Both the position numbers and the translations under genes were made by a program. Shown piece after piece: positions 1 through 7,150 of a stretch of 10,740 bases of DNA. Position 1 is the first letter of the stretch; every line of letters starts with the position of its first letter. The stretch spans positions 1-10,740 of the forward strand of contig URTC01000029.1 of the NCBI GenBank assembly GCA_900550765.1, written 5' to 3'. Below the pieces are notes generated by a model. That model ran no database searches and was not told where the DNA came from. It saw only the letters and a list, made by a program, of their open reading frames with translations. Origin of the DNA: an uncultured Clostridia bacterium. GTDB lineage: Bacteria > Bacillota > Clostridia > Christensenellales > QALW01.

Positions 1-406
1 CGTATCCCATGACCGTTATTTTATCAATCGGATCGCTGATACGATCTGGGTAGTATAAGACGGCCGGATAGAAGTATTTTCCGGCAGTTATGATGCATAT
101 CTTGCCGGCATTCGGAACCGGGAGACTGCGCCTGAGGAGAAAGCCATAAATAAAACCCGGGCCGCGAAAGAACGAATCAAAGAGCGTGCAGACCGGGAAG
201 AGGAAAAACGCAAAAAGAGCAGGGTGCGGGAATTGGAAAAGGAAATTGCAGCACTGGAAGCGCAGAAAACAGCGTTAGAAGCCTTATTTGCTTCGGCAGG
301 GATCTATGAAGAGCCGCAAAAGCTTTTAAAAACGCAAAAGGAATATCGTGAAGCGGAGGAAAAGCTTGATAAAGCAATGGAGGAATGGATGGAGCTGAAC
401 GCATGA
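1..406 (+). pseudogene. ABC-F family ATPase, C-terminal part, interrupted by an in-frame stop
   Basis: Reading from base 2 gives VSHDRYFINRIADTIWVV, then TAA (56-58), then DGRIEVFSGSYDAYLAG and a long charged helical tail ending at TGA 404-406. The SHDR motif is the H-switch at the end of the second nucleotide-binding domain of ABC-F proteins (Uup/EttA/YdiF type), which act on ribosomes in the cytoplasm. The following DG.I...Y..Y.. strand and a Glu/Lys-rich coiled coil (about 134-400) are the usual C-terminus. The family normally has an acidic residue where the TAA stands, so a single GAA-to-TAA change would explain it. Both halves are in the same frame, so this is a nonsense change and not a frameshift. 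The N-terminal part lies outside the window. The stop overlaps rsmA by ATGA, suggesting co-transcription. A true nonsense mutation, a recent pseudogene and a sequencing error all remain possible. The family call is firm; pseudogene status is less so. Confidence 0.75.
391..394 (+). promoter_or_regulatory. Ribosome binding site deciding the rsmA start
   Basis: GGAG lies eight bases before ATG 403, inside the last codons of the upstream ABC-F frame. The stronger GGAGGA at 379-384 abuts ATG 385 with no spacer, so it cannot serve that codon well. This supports initiation at 403. Confidence 0.55.
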
Positions 407-1275
407 TAGAAAAGTTGACCGGAAGTGAACTCAGGGGGATATTGGAGAACTGCGGATTCAGCTTTTCCAAATCGTTGGGGCAAAATTTTCTTGCCGACGA
501 GCGAATTTTAAATAAAATTGCTGACGATGCAGTTCTTTCTCCGGAGCAAACGGTGCTGGAAATCGGTACCGGCGCCGGGACGTTAACGCGTGTACTGGCG
601 GGCAGGGTGAAAAGAGTGGTTTCCATAGAGGTGGATGCCGCACTGCTGCCGGTACACCGTATCACACTGAAGGGCTTTGGAAATGTTAAGGTTATTCATG
701 CCGATTTTTTAAAGCTGGATGTTTGCCGGATGTTTCAAGAAGAGCTGGAACAGGATTTTGCAGTAACGGCGAATTTGCCTTATTATATCACTACACCGAT
801 TATCATGCGTCTGCTTGAAAGCGGTGTGCCTTTTCGGACCATGACGGTGCTGGTACAGCGTGAGGTCGCACAGCGAATGGCGGCAAAAGAAAACACGCCG
901 GAGTACGGAGCGCTCAGCTGTGCGGTACAGTATTATACAAACCCCGTTTTGTGTTCAAAAATCCCGGCGTCCTGCTTTTATCCGGCACCCAAAGTTTCCT
1001 CGCAGGTCATTCGGCTGGAGAAGTTAAAGCAGCCGCCGGTAAAAGTGCAGAGTGAGCAACTGTTCTTTCGTGTGATTCGTACAGCTTTCGCCATGCGCCG
1101 AAAAACGCTGGCGAACAATTTGATGGCAGCCTTTGCTTTTACCAGAGGGCAGACCGAAGAGATTTTAGAAAAGTGTGGATTAAAATCAGATGTCCGCGGT
1201 GAAGCACTGGGACTGCTGCAGCTGGGCGCCGTAGCCGATGCGGTTGGTTCCCTTGCGCCTGATTTGCTGCGGTAG
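403..1275 (+). CDS. rsmA: 16S rRNA (adenine-1518/1519-N6)-dimethyltransferase RsmA (KsgA)
   Basis: RsmA uses S-adenosylmethionine to dimethylate two adjacent adenines in helix 45 of 16S rRNA, late in small-subunit assembly. From the chosen start the protein has 290 residues, normal for the family. The visible signatures are SLGQNFL at 24-30, the SAM-binding loop EIGTGAGTLT at 53-62, the acidic ribose contact in SIEVD at 74-78, and the catalytic motif NLPYYIT at 124-130. The basic C-terminal domain includes AFAMRRKTL. I chose ATG 403 because it overlaps the TGA of the upstream gene (ATGA) and has GGAG at 391-394, eight bases away. An in-frame ATG at 385 sits directly against its GGAGGA, too close for initiation. 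Translation is probably coupled to the ABC-F tail. Nothing in the protein looks defective. Confidence 0.97.
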   Translation: MIEKLTGSELRGILENCGFSFSKSLGQNFLADERILNKIADDAVLSPEQTVLEIGTGAGTLTRVLAGRVKRVVSIEVDAALLPVHRITLKGFGNVKVIHADFLKLDVCRMFQEELEQDFAVTANLPYYITTPIIMRLLESGVPFRTMTVLVQREVAQRMAAKENTPEYGALSCAVQYYTNPVLCSKIPASCFYPAPKVSSQVIRLEKLKQPPVKVQSEQLFFRVIRTAFAMRRKTLANNLMAAFAFTRGQTEEILEKCGLKSDVRGEALGLLQLGAVADAVGSLAPDLLR

Positions 1276-1313
1276 GCTTGTATGCGTGCATGCGGAACAT
1301 GGAAAAGGAAAAG

Positions 1314-1352
1314 TTTTTTAAATATAGCAATTTGTGTTTGCTTTATAAAAAA
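1314..1352 (+). other. AT-rich imperfect hairpin between rsmA and the aminopeptidase gene
   Basis: The arm at 1314-1330 (six T, then AAATATAGCAA) pairs with 1338-1352 (TTGCTTTATAAAAAA) around a seven-base loop, with one mismatch and a two-base bulge. It lies 38 bases after the rsmA stop. No T-tract follows it on the plus strand, so it is a poor intrinsic terminator. It could be a weak terminator, an mRNA 3' end or chance pairing in AT-rich DNA. The rest of 1276-1400 holds no gene; I see no convincing -35/-10 pair in it, only a TAAAAT at 1373-1378 without a matching -35. Confidence 0.3.
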
Positions 1353-1400
1353 GCCGTGAATACTTGAAAGTGTAAAATAAAAAACGGGAGGAATATTCTA

Positions 1401-2798
1401 ATGGAGGAAAACCAAAAGGTAAAAGAATGGAAGAAAAAGCTGTTCTATCAGCCCAGCCATGGCCGGAAGAACATCAGTGAAGCGGAGCTTGCTGCGGCAG
1501 ATCGCTTTTGTGAAGGGTATAAGGCGTATTTAAATCGGGCAAAAACCGAGCGCGAAGCTGTAAGAGAAGCAATATCGCTTGCAGAGAACGCGGGATTTAA
1601 GCCTTTTGAAAAAAATATGCCGTATCAATGCGGCGATCGCTGCTATGTCAATAACCGGGGAAAATCTGCCGCCTTTATTGTTTTCGGCAAGCAGGATGCA
1701 TCGCACGGAATGCATATCGGCGCAGCGCATATTGATTCGCCGCGGCTGGATCTTAAGCCGAATCCGCTGTACGAAGAAATTGAATTGGCGCTTTTAAAAA
1801 CGCATTATTACGGTGGTATTCGAATATATCAGTGGGCCGTAATGCCCCTGGCGCTGCACGGTGTTTTTGCTAAAAAAGATGGCAGTATCGTGGAAGTAAG
1901 TATTGGGGAAAAGGAAGAAGAACCTTGTTTTGTTATTAACGATCTTCTGCCGCATCTGGCACAAGAGCAGAATAAACGTACGCTTACCGAAGGTATCAAG
2001 GGCGAGGAGCTCAATGTTTTAGTGGGCAGCCATCCGTTTAAAAGCGACGCGGGCAGTGAGCTTGTAAAGTTGAATATTTTATCCATTTTATTTGAAAAGT
2101 ACGGTGTGACCGAAAGTGATTTCCTTTCTGCGGAATTAGAGCTTGTACCGGCATATCCGGCGAGGGATATCGGTTTTGACCGTTCGATGATCGGTGCTTA
2201 CGGACACGACGATCGGGTGTGCGCGTATCCTGCGCTGATGGCTTGCTTAGAAGCTAAGACACCTGAAAAAACGATTATTTGCGTTCTCGCCGATAAAGAA
2301 GAAACGGGCTCCGACGGCAATACGGGATTGAATTCTCAGTTCCTTGAGTATGTGATTGCGGATATTGCGCGTATGCAGGGCGTGGAGCCTGATGATGCCA
2401 AGCGGGCTTCCTGCTGTCTTTCGGCGGATGTAAATGCGGCGGTGGATCCTACCTTCCAGGAGGTTTCAGAAAAGCGCAATGCTTCCTTTTTAAATTACGG
2501 TGTGGTCATTACCAAATATACCGGGTCCCGCGGTAAGGGCGGAACAAGCGATGCTTCTGCCGAATATATGGGCAAAATACGCGCAATGCTTGATAATGCC
2601 GGTGTTCTTTGGCAGATCGGCGAACTGGGCAAGGTAGATTTGGGCGGCGGCGGAACGGTGGCAAAATATATCGCCAATTTGGGCATTGATGTGGTAGATG
2701 TTGGCGTACCGGTGCTTTCGATGCATGCGCCGTTTGAAACCGTGGCTAAACTGGATGTATTTATGGCCTATCGCGCGATGCAGGCATTTTTTCAGTGA
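1401..2798 (+). CDS. M18 family zinc aminopeptidase
   Basis: This 465-residue cytoplasmic metallopeptidase would remove N-terminal amino acids from peptides using two metal ions. The family's metal ligands can be located in order: His110 in AAHIDSPRLD, Asp270 or Asp271 in GHDDR, the Glu pair 300-301 in DKEETGS, Asp343 in SADVNAA and His442 in LSMHAPFE. DSPRLDLKPNPLYE (112-125) and GGIRIYQW (138-145) are further family landmarks. Length matches the clostridial M18 aminopeptidases (about 460 residues). There is no signal peptide. GGGAGG at 1386-1391, nine bases upstream, supports the ATG at 1401. The gene appears to be a single transcription unit, with a 125-base gap upstream and a terminator just after it. 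Family and catalytic type are secure; exact substrate preference (acidic versus neutral N-terminal residues) cannot be read from the sequence. Confidence 0.94.
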   Translation: MEENQKVKEWKKKLFYQPSHGRKNISEAELAAADRFCEGYKAYLNRAKTEREAVREAISLAENAGFKPFEKNMPYQCGDRCYVNNRGKSAAFIVFGKQDASHGMHIGAAHIDSPRLDLKPNPLYEEIELALLKTHYYGGIRIYQWAVMPLALHGVFAKKDGSIVEVSIGEKEEEPCFVINDLLPHLAQEQNKRTLTEGIKGEELNVLVGSHPFKSDAGSELVKLNILSILFEKYGVTESDFLSAELELVPAYPARDIGFDRSMIGAYGHDDRVCAYPALMACLEAKTPEKTIICVLADKEETGSDGNTGLNSQFLEYVIADIARMQGVEPDDAKRASCCLSADVNAAVDPTFQEVSEKRNASFLNYGVVITKYTGSRGKGGTSDASAEYMGKIRAMLDNAGVLWQIGELGKVDLGGGGTVAKYIANLGIDVVDVGVPVLSMHAPFETVAKLDVFMAYRAMQAFFQ

Positions 2799-2812
2799 CG
2801 CTGTGAATAGAG

Positions 2813-2850
2813 CCTGATCTTCGGAAAACAGCGGAGATCAGGGTCTTTTT
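2813..2850 (+). terminator. Rho-independent terminator after the aminopeptidase gene
   Basis: CCTGATCT at 2813-2820 pairs perfectly with AGATCAGG at 2835-2842. TCG (2821-2823) and CGG (2832-2834) extend the stem inward with one wobble pair, leaving an eight-base loop. A T-rich run (TCTTTTT) follows to 2850. It begins 15 bases after the stop codon and separates this gene from the promoter of the next operon. Confidence 0.88.
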
Positions 2851-2859
2851 AAGAAGGAT

Positions 2860-2889
2860 TTGACGGGCGGATGAAAATGGTAGTATAAT
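2860..2889 (+). promoter_or_regulatory. Sigma-A (sigma-70 type) promoter for the PII-like/antiporter/argS operon
   Basis: The -35 box TTGACG (2860-2865) matches consensus at five of six bases. The -10 box TATAAT (2884-2889) is perfect, with an 18-base spacer. Transcription would start near 2896, giving a leader of about 20 bases that holds only the GGAGG ribosome binding site (2905-2909). It lies directly after the upstream terminator. The leader is too short for a riboswitch or attenuator. Confidence 0.85.
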
Positions 2890-2917
2890 GAGAGAAAAAT
2901 AAACGGAGGCGGATAGC

Positions 2918-3250
2918 ATGCAGCTTTTGGTTGTTACGTTAGATGATTCCGAGGAGTTTTTAAAAACACTTTCCCGGTTGAAGGAAGATGGGCTGAACGG
3001 TATTGTGATTCCTACTACCAGTCTGAAGCATGCGCTGATGCATTCAACGGTGGACGCGGCACCGATTTTTGGCAGTATCAGCAAGCTGGTTACGCAGGAT
3101 TATGAATGCAACCATACGCTTTTGATGCTGGTGGATGAAGAAAAGCTTGAGGATGCAAAGCGGATCGTGCGCGGCATTACAAAAGGGCTGCGCAAAAAGG
3201 GCATTATGTTTGCCCTGCCCGTTTCTTTCTGGGAAGGATTGGACAATTAA
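2918..3250 (+). CDS. PII-like small signalling protein
   Basis: This 110-residue protein has the strand-helix-strand / strand-helix-strand order of the PII (ferredoxin-like) fold: strand 1 at 2-8 (QLLVVTL), helix at 11-24, strand 2 at 27-32, a long loop at about 33-66, strand 3 at 67-72 (TLLMLV), helix at 75-93 and strand 4 at 96-100 (MFALP). The loop with PIFGS (49-53) sits where PII proteins carry the T-loop that contacts partner proteins. It lacks the classical GlnB/GlnK features, including the tyrosine-bearing T-loop motif, so it is a divergent PII-like protein rather than a nitrogen PII. It is first in its operon, under a strong promoter and with a good ribosome binding site, only six bases before the antiporter gene. 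PII-like proteins often bind a nucleotide or metabolite and control an adjacent transporter, so regulation of the antiporter is a reasonable inference. The ligand is unknown. Confidence 0.72.
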   Translation: MQLLVVTLDDSEEFLKTLSRLKEDGLNGIVIPTTSLKHALMHSTVDAAPIFGSISKLVTQDYECNHTLLMLVDEEKLEDAKRIVRGITKGLRKKGIMFALPVSFWEGLDN

Positions 3251-3256
3251 AATACC

Positions 3257-4498
3257 ATGGACAACACACTTTTAAGCATATTTTTTATTCTGGCCGCCGG
3301 ATTACTTCTTTCGCGGGTTGTAAAACTGGTAAACCTGCCGAATGTAACCGGCTATCTGTTTGCCGGGCTGCTCATCGGCCCCTTTATCGGCCATTTGGTA
3401 ACAAAGGAAACGCTGGATTCCTTCGGCGTTATCACCAATGTGGCACTTGGCTTTGTGGCGTTTTCCATCGGCGGTGAATTTAAACTGCAGCATATTAAAC
3501 AAATCGGTGCAAGAGCCATCTGCATTACGTTTTTTGAAGCGGTAGGTGCCGTGGTCATGGTGATGCTGGGGCTGACGTTGGTGCACTTTCTGGTTGGCGG
3601 TGAAGCCGCTCCTACGCCGCTTATTTTGGTGCTGGGCGCCATTGCGGCGGCCACAGCGCCGGCAGCTACCTTAATGGTTGTGCGGCAGTATAAAGCCAAA
3701 GGCCCTGTTACCGACGCACTGTTACCTGTGGTGGCACTGGATGACGCGATCGGTTTGATGATTTTTGCGGTGTGCATTGCCTTGGCAAAAGTATTTGCCA
3801 ATGATGCTTCTGCCGTTACTTTTTATTCCGTAGCGGTCGTACCGCTGCTGGAGATCCTGATTTCCCTTGCGCTGGGCGGAGTAATCGGTGTGATTCTTTC
3901 GCTTTGCATGAAATTTTTTAAATCGCGCGCCAATCGGCTTTCCTTAATGCTGGCCGCAGTGCTGTTAGGCATTGCCCTTACCGAGATTATCAGCAGCTGG
4001 CTGCCGCTCTCTTCTCTTTTAGTATGTATGATGATCGGCGCGGTATTTGCCAACATGCGGCAGGATTCTGTTCAGATTCTTGAGGGCATTGAACGTTGGA
4101 CGCCGCCGTTGTTTATGATGTTTTTTGTGATTTCCGGAGCCAATCTTCAGTTGGATATGCTGCCTCAGGTGGGTATTGTGGGCATTGTATACATACTGTC
4201 CCGAGCATTGGGCAAATATACCGGCGCTCGGCTTGGTGCTACAGTGGTAAAAGCACAGGAAAATATCCGTAAATATCTTGGTCTGGCGTTGGTACCGCAG
4301 GCCGGTGTGGCAATCGGTATGGCGGTATCTGTAGCAGCCGAGCCGCAGATGGCAGCCTATGCGGATCAAATCGTTACCGTGGTTTTGTGCGCTACGCTGG
4401 TATATGAATTGATAGGGCCTGTTTTGACCAAGATCGCTTTGACCCGTGCGGGCGAAATTGAAAAAAAGAAAAAAGATACTGCTGCAAAAACAGCGTAA
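3257..4498 (+). CDS. Cation:proton antiporter, CPA2-like (Na+/H+ exchanger family)
   Basis: This 413-residue integral membrane protein has about a dozen hydrophobic segments. It would exchange cytoplasmic Na+ or K+ for protons across the inner membrane. Family marks are the N-terminal NLPNVTGYLFAGLLIGP (26-42), APAAT (134-138) before the unwound core helices, and the paired aspartates Asp162-Asp163 in VALDDAIG, as in electrogenic CPA2 exchangers such as NapA. SRALGKYTG (315-323) supplies Lys320 in the place of the conserved lysine of the later core helix, and PQAGVAIGMA (347-356) is also typical. It ends in a short basic tail with four lysines (403-406); there is no C-terminal NAD-binding or TrkA domain as found in Kef channels. 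No strong ribosome binding site precedes ATG 3257, which lies six bases after the previous stop, so translation is probably coupled to the PII-like gene. The transported ion cannot be told from sequence. Confidence 0.88.
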   Translation: MDNTLLSIFFILAAGLLLSRVVKLVNLPNVTGYLFAGLLIGPFIGHLVTKETLDSFGVITNVALGFVAFSIGGEFKLQHIKQIGARAICITFFEAVGAVVMVMLGLTLVHFLVGGEAAPTPLILVLGAIAAATAPAATLMVVRQYKAKGPVTDALLPVVALDDAIGLMIFAVCIALAKVFANDASAVTFYSVAVVPLLEILISLALGGVIGVILSLCMKFFKSRANRLSLMLAAVLLGIALTEIISSWLPLSSLLVCMMIGAVFANMRQDSVQILEGIERWTPPLFMMFFVISGANLQLDMLPQVGIVGIVYILSRALGKYTGARLGATVVKAQENIRKYLGLALVPQAGVAIGMAVSVAAEPQMAAYADQIVTVVLCATLVYELIGPVLTKIALTRAGEIEKKKKDTAAKTA

Positions 4499-4512
4499 AG
4501 GATAGAGAGTAT

Positions 4513-6201
4513 ATGAATTTTAAGAAAGAACTGGCCGAAGTGATAGCACAGGCCGCAGGCATCGCTCCTGAAGAATGCGCTGCGTATATAGAAGTCCCCC
4601 CCCAGAAGGAAATGGGCGATTTTGCCTTTCCTTGTTTTAAGCTGGCAAAGGTACTGCATAAAGCGCCGCCGGTGATTGCAAAGGAACTGAAAGAAACGCT
4701 TCCGTTTCCAGCATTTGTTTCCGACTGCTGCGTGCAGGGAGGATATTTGAATTTTTTTATTGATCCGTCTAGAAGAGCCGAAGCCGTGCTTCGGGAGATT
4801 GATTCCATGGGCGAGGCTTACGGCAGCTCTGATGCCGGCTGTGGAAAAACGGTCTGCATGGACTATTCCTCCATCAATATTGCCAAGCGCTGCCATATCG
4901 GCCATTTAACGACTACCGTATTGGGGAATTCTTTGGCTAAAATTTACCGCTTTTTAGGCTATAAGGTGGTATCAATCAATCATTTGGGCGATTGGGGCAC
5001 ACAGTTTGGTAAACTGCTATGTGCTTTTCATCATTGGGGAGATAAAGCGGCCATTGAGGAAAAAGGCGTAAACGCCTTGATAGAGCTGTATGTTCGCTTT
5101 GAAAAAGAAGCCGATGACGCTATGCAGGAAGAAGCACGGGTATGGTTCAAAAAAATAGAAGACGATGATCCTGAAGCGTTAGAACTGTTCTCGTGGTTTA
5201 AGGATATTACCTTAAAGGATGTTGCCCGGATCTATGATATGCTGGACGTACACTTTGATTCCTATGCCGGCGAGAGCTTTTATAAGGATAAATGCGGCGC
5301 AGTAATCGAGGAACTGCGCGAGAAAAAGCTTTTGGAATTTTCGGAAGGCGCCTATGTGGTAAAGCTGGATGCATTTGATATGCCTCCGTGTATTCTTTTA
5401 AAATCGGATGGCGCTTCCATCTATGCTACGCGGGATATGGCCGCGGCGTTTTATCGCAAAAAAACGTATGACTTTGATAAATGCTTGTATATTGTAGCTT
5501 ACCAGCAGAATCTTCATTTTAAACAGGTCTTTAAGGTGATTGAGCTTATGGGGTATCCCTGGGCCAAGGATTTAGTTCACGTACCTTTTGGAATGGTCAG
5601 CTTTGAGGGAGAAACACTCTCCACACGTAAAGGCCATGTGGTATATCTGGATGAAGTTCTGGACCGTGCCTGCGAAAAGGCATTGGATATCATTAATGAA
5701 AAAAATCCTGAGCTCCCTGACAAACAAAAAGTAGCCCGTCAGGTAGGGATCGGTGCGGTGATTTTTTATGATCTCTTCTCCAGCCGAATCAAAGACGTTG
5801 ACTTCTGGTGGGACAGAGCCCTGAATTTTGAAGGGGAAACGGGGCCGTACGTACAATACGCGCATACGCGCTGCTGTTCGGTCATCGCCAAAGCACCCGT
5901 CTGTGAGGTCGAAAAAGCGGACTTTTCCGTGCTGGAGGATGAAGCTTCAAAAGAGCTGATTGCTAAACTGGAAGCATTTCCCTCCATTGTAGCAGAGGCA
6001 GCGGAAAAATATGAACCCTCCGTTATTACCCGTTACAGCGCGGCGTTAGCCCAGTGCTATAATAAATTTTATTTTGAAAACCGGATTCTTAGTGAAACAG
6101 AACCTGTATTGCAGGCACGCCTTCTGGTAACGAAATGTACGCGGGACGTTTTAAAAACTGCGCTCGGTCTTTTGGGAATTGCCGCACCGCAAAAAATGTG
6201 A
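4513..6201 (+). CDS. argS: Arginyl-tRNA synthetase
   Basis: ArgS joins arginine to its tRNA using ATP; it is a class I synthetase in the cytoplasm. The 562 residues fit the family. In order: the N-terminal ArgS additional domain, which binds the tRNA D-loop (about 1-90), includes MGDFAFPCFKLAK (34-46). The HIGH signature is exact at 128-131 within CHIGHLTTTVLGNSL, followed by GDWGTQFGKL (159-168). SDGASIYATRD (298-308) and LHFKQ (334-338) line the active site, and STRKG (370-374) takes the place of KMSKS, as usual in ArgS. The DALR anticodon-binding domain holds the C-terminus. It starts 14 bases after the antiporter stop, with AAGGA at 4498-4502, and no promoter or terminator lies between them, so it is probably the third gene of that operon. 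An eight-C run (4596-4603) falls within codons 28-31; the frame stays intact. Confidence 0.97.
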   Translation: MNFKKELAEVIAQAAGIAPEECAAYIEVPPQKEMGDFAFPCFKLAKVLHKAPPVIAKELKETLPFPAFVSDCCVQGGYLNFFIDPSRRAEAVLREIDSMGEAYGSSDAGCGKTVCMDYSSINIAKRCHIGHLTTTVLGNSLAKIYRFLGYKVVSINHLGDWGTQFGKLLCAFHHWGDKAAIEEKGVNALIELYVRFEKEADDAMQEEARVWFKKIEDDDPEALELFSWFKDITLKDVARIYDMLDVHFDSYAGESFYKDKCGAVIEELREKKLLEFSEGAYVVKLDAFDMPPCILLKSDGASIYATRDMAAAFYRKKTYDFDKCLYIVAYQQNLHFKQVFKVIELMGYPWAKDLVHVPFGMVSFEGETLSTRKGHVVYLDEVLDRACEKALDIINEKNPELPDKQKVARQVGIGAVIFYDLFSSRIKDVDFWWDRALNFEGETGPYVQYAHTRCCSVIAKAPVCEVEKADFSVLEDEASKELIAKLEAFPSIVAEAAEKYEPSVITRYSAALAQCYNKFYFENRILSETEPVLQARLLVTKCTRDVLKTALGLLGIAAPQKM

Positions 6202-6237
6202 TGATAGACTGGTTTCTCCAATAGAAGATTATATAAA

Positions 6238-6286
6238 AATACGTCCGTTTTTCTTGTATGAGTATGAAAAACGGACGTATTCTTTT
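6238..6286. terminator. Bidirectional terminator between convergent argS and rnfB
   Basis: AATACGTCCGTTTTTC (6238-6253) and GAAAAACGGACGTATT (6266-6281) form a perfect 16-bp stem with a 12-base loop. TCTTTT follows on the plus strand, and five A bases (6235-6239) ahead of and at the base of the stem give a U-run for minus-strand transcripts. It lies 36 bases after the argS stop and 29 bases from the rnfB stop, so it can end both operons. Confidence 0.9.
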
Positions 6287-6310
6287 ATATATTTTTTGGA
6301 TGCTTTGATT

Positions 6311-7138
6311 TTATTTGCGGGTTTCTTTTTTATGTTGTTGAAGCGTGATCACATCGATGCACTTTACCGGGCATACCGCATGGCATTTTCCGCAGCCGGT
6401 GCATTTGGTATAGTCCACGCGCGCTAAATTGTTTTCCACCGTAACGGCGCCGTGTTCGCAGGCCTTTACGCAGCGCATGCAGCCGATGCAGCCCAGTTTG
6501 CACTGCTTGCGCGTATTGGCGCCTTTATCCCGGTTTTTGCAGAGTACCGCCGCCTGGGGGGTATTAAGGGGCAGCAGGGTAATCAGCCCTTTGGGGCAGG
6601 CGGCAATACATTTTTTGCATGCCCGGCATTTATCGGGATTTACTCTGGCCACGCCGTTGCAGATAAAAATAGCCTCATAAGGGCAGGCGGCGAGGCAGTC
6701 GCCAAAGCCTAAGCAGCCGTATACGCAGGCTTTTTGGCCGCCAAAGAGCTGGGCGGCCGCTTTGCAGGAAGGAATGCCGCTGTAGTGCAGCTTGTATTCG
6801 GCGCTTGCTCGGTCGCCCTGGCATAGAACGGCCGCGGCCATAGGGGTTACCGAGCCGGCTTCTTTGCCTAAAATTTTACTGATTTCCTTTGCCGCCGCGG
6901 CACCGCCCGGCGCGCAGAGGGAAAGTTCTTCGGTTTTATTTTCGGCCAGGGCACAAGCGTAGCCGTCGCAGCCGGAAAACCCGCAGGCACCGCAGTTGGC
7001 ACCGGGCAAGCAGGCACGGATTGCTTCGGCTTTTTCGTTTTTCGGTACGGCAAAAAAGAGGGAAGCTATCGCCAGCCCCAACCCGGTTATAAGGCCGATG
7101 GCCGAAATCAGTACGATAGCAAAAACAATTTCATTCAT
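6311..7138 (-). CDS. rnfB: Rnf complex subunit RnfB, polyferredoxin
   Basis: RnfB is the cytoplasm-facing iron-sulfur subunit thought to take electrons from reduced ferredoxin and pass them into the membrane complex. The 275 residues begin with one membrane helix (about 4-30). A four-Fe cluster domain follows with Cys49, Cys52, Cys57 and Cys75 (GANCGACGFSGC). Four ferredoxin-type motifs come next: Cys138/142/148/152, Cys171/174/177/181, Cys217/220/223/227 and Cys246/249/252/256. Five [4Fe-4S] clusters are therefore predicted. Extra cysteines lie at 43, 106, 125, 160, 200, 213 and 260. This architecture is typical of clostridial RnfB and distinguishes the locus from Nqr, which has NqrF instead. 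The start at 7138 is supported by AAGGAGA (7146-7152), which overlaps the rnfA stop. It is the last gene of the operon. Confidence 0.96.
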   Translation of the reverse strand: MNEIVFAIVLISAIGLITGLGLAIASLFFAVPKNEKAEAIRACLPGANCGACGFSGCDGYACALAENKTEELSLCAPGGAAAAKEISKILGKEAGSVTPMAAAVLCQGDRASAEYKLHYSGIPSCKAAAQLFGGQKACVYGCLGFGDCLAACPYEAIFICNGVARVNPDKCRACKKCIAACPKGLITLLPLNTPQAAVLCKNRDKGANTRKQCKLGCIGCMRCVKACEHGAVTVENNLARVDYTKCTGCGKCHAVCPVKCIDVITLQQHKKETRK

Positions 7139-7150
7139 ATCGCTGTCTCC

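Noticed and set aside
385..402. Upstream ATG for rsmA that would add six residues
   Set aside because: The ribosome binding sequence directly abuts this ATG, while ATG 403 has proper spacing and the ATGA overlap.
177..665. Long minus-strand open frame opposite the ABC-F tail and the start of rsmA
   Set aside because: It lies antisense to a well-supported coding frame, shows no recognisable domain, and has no convincing ribosome binding site; it is a shadow of the plus-strand genes.
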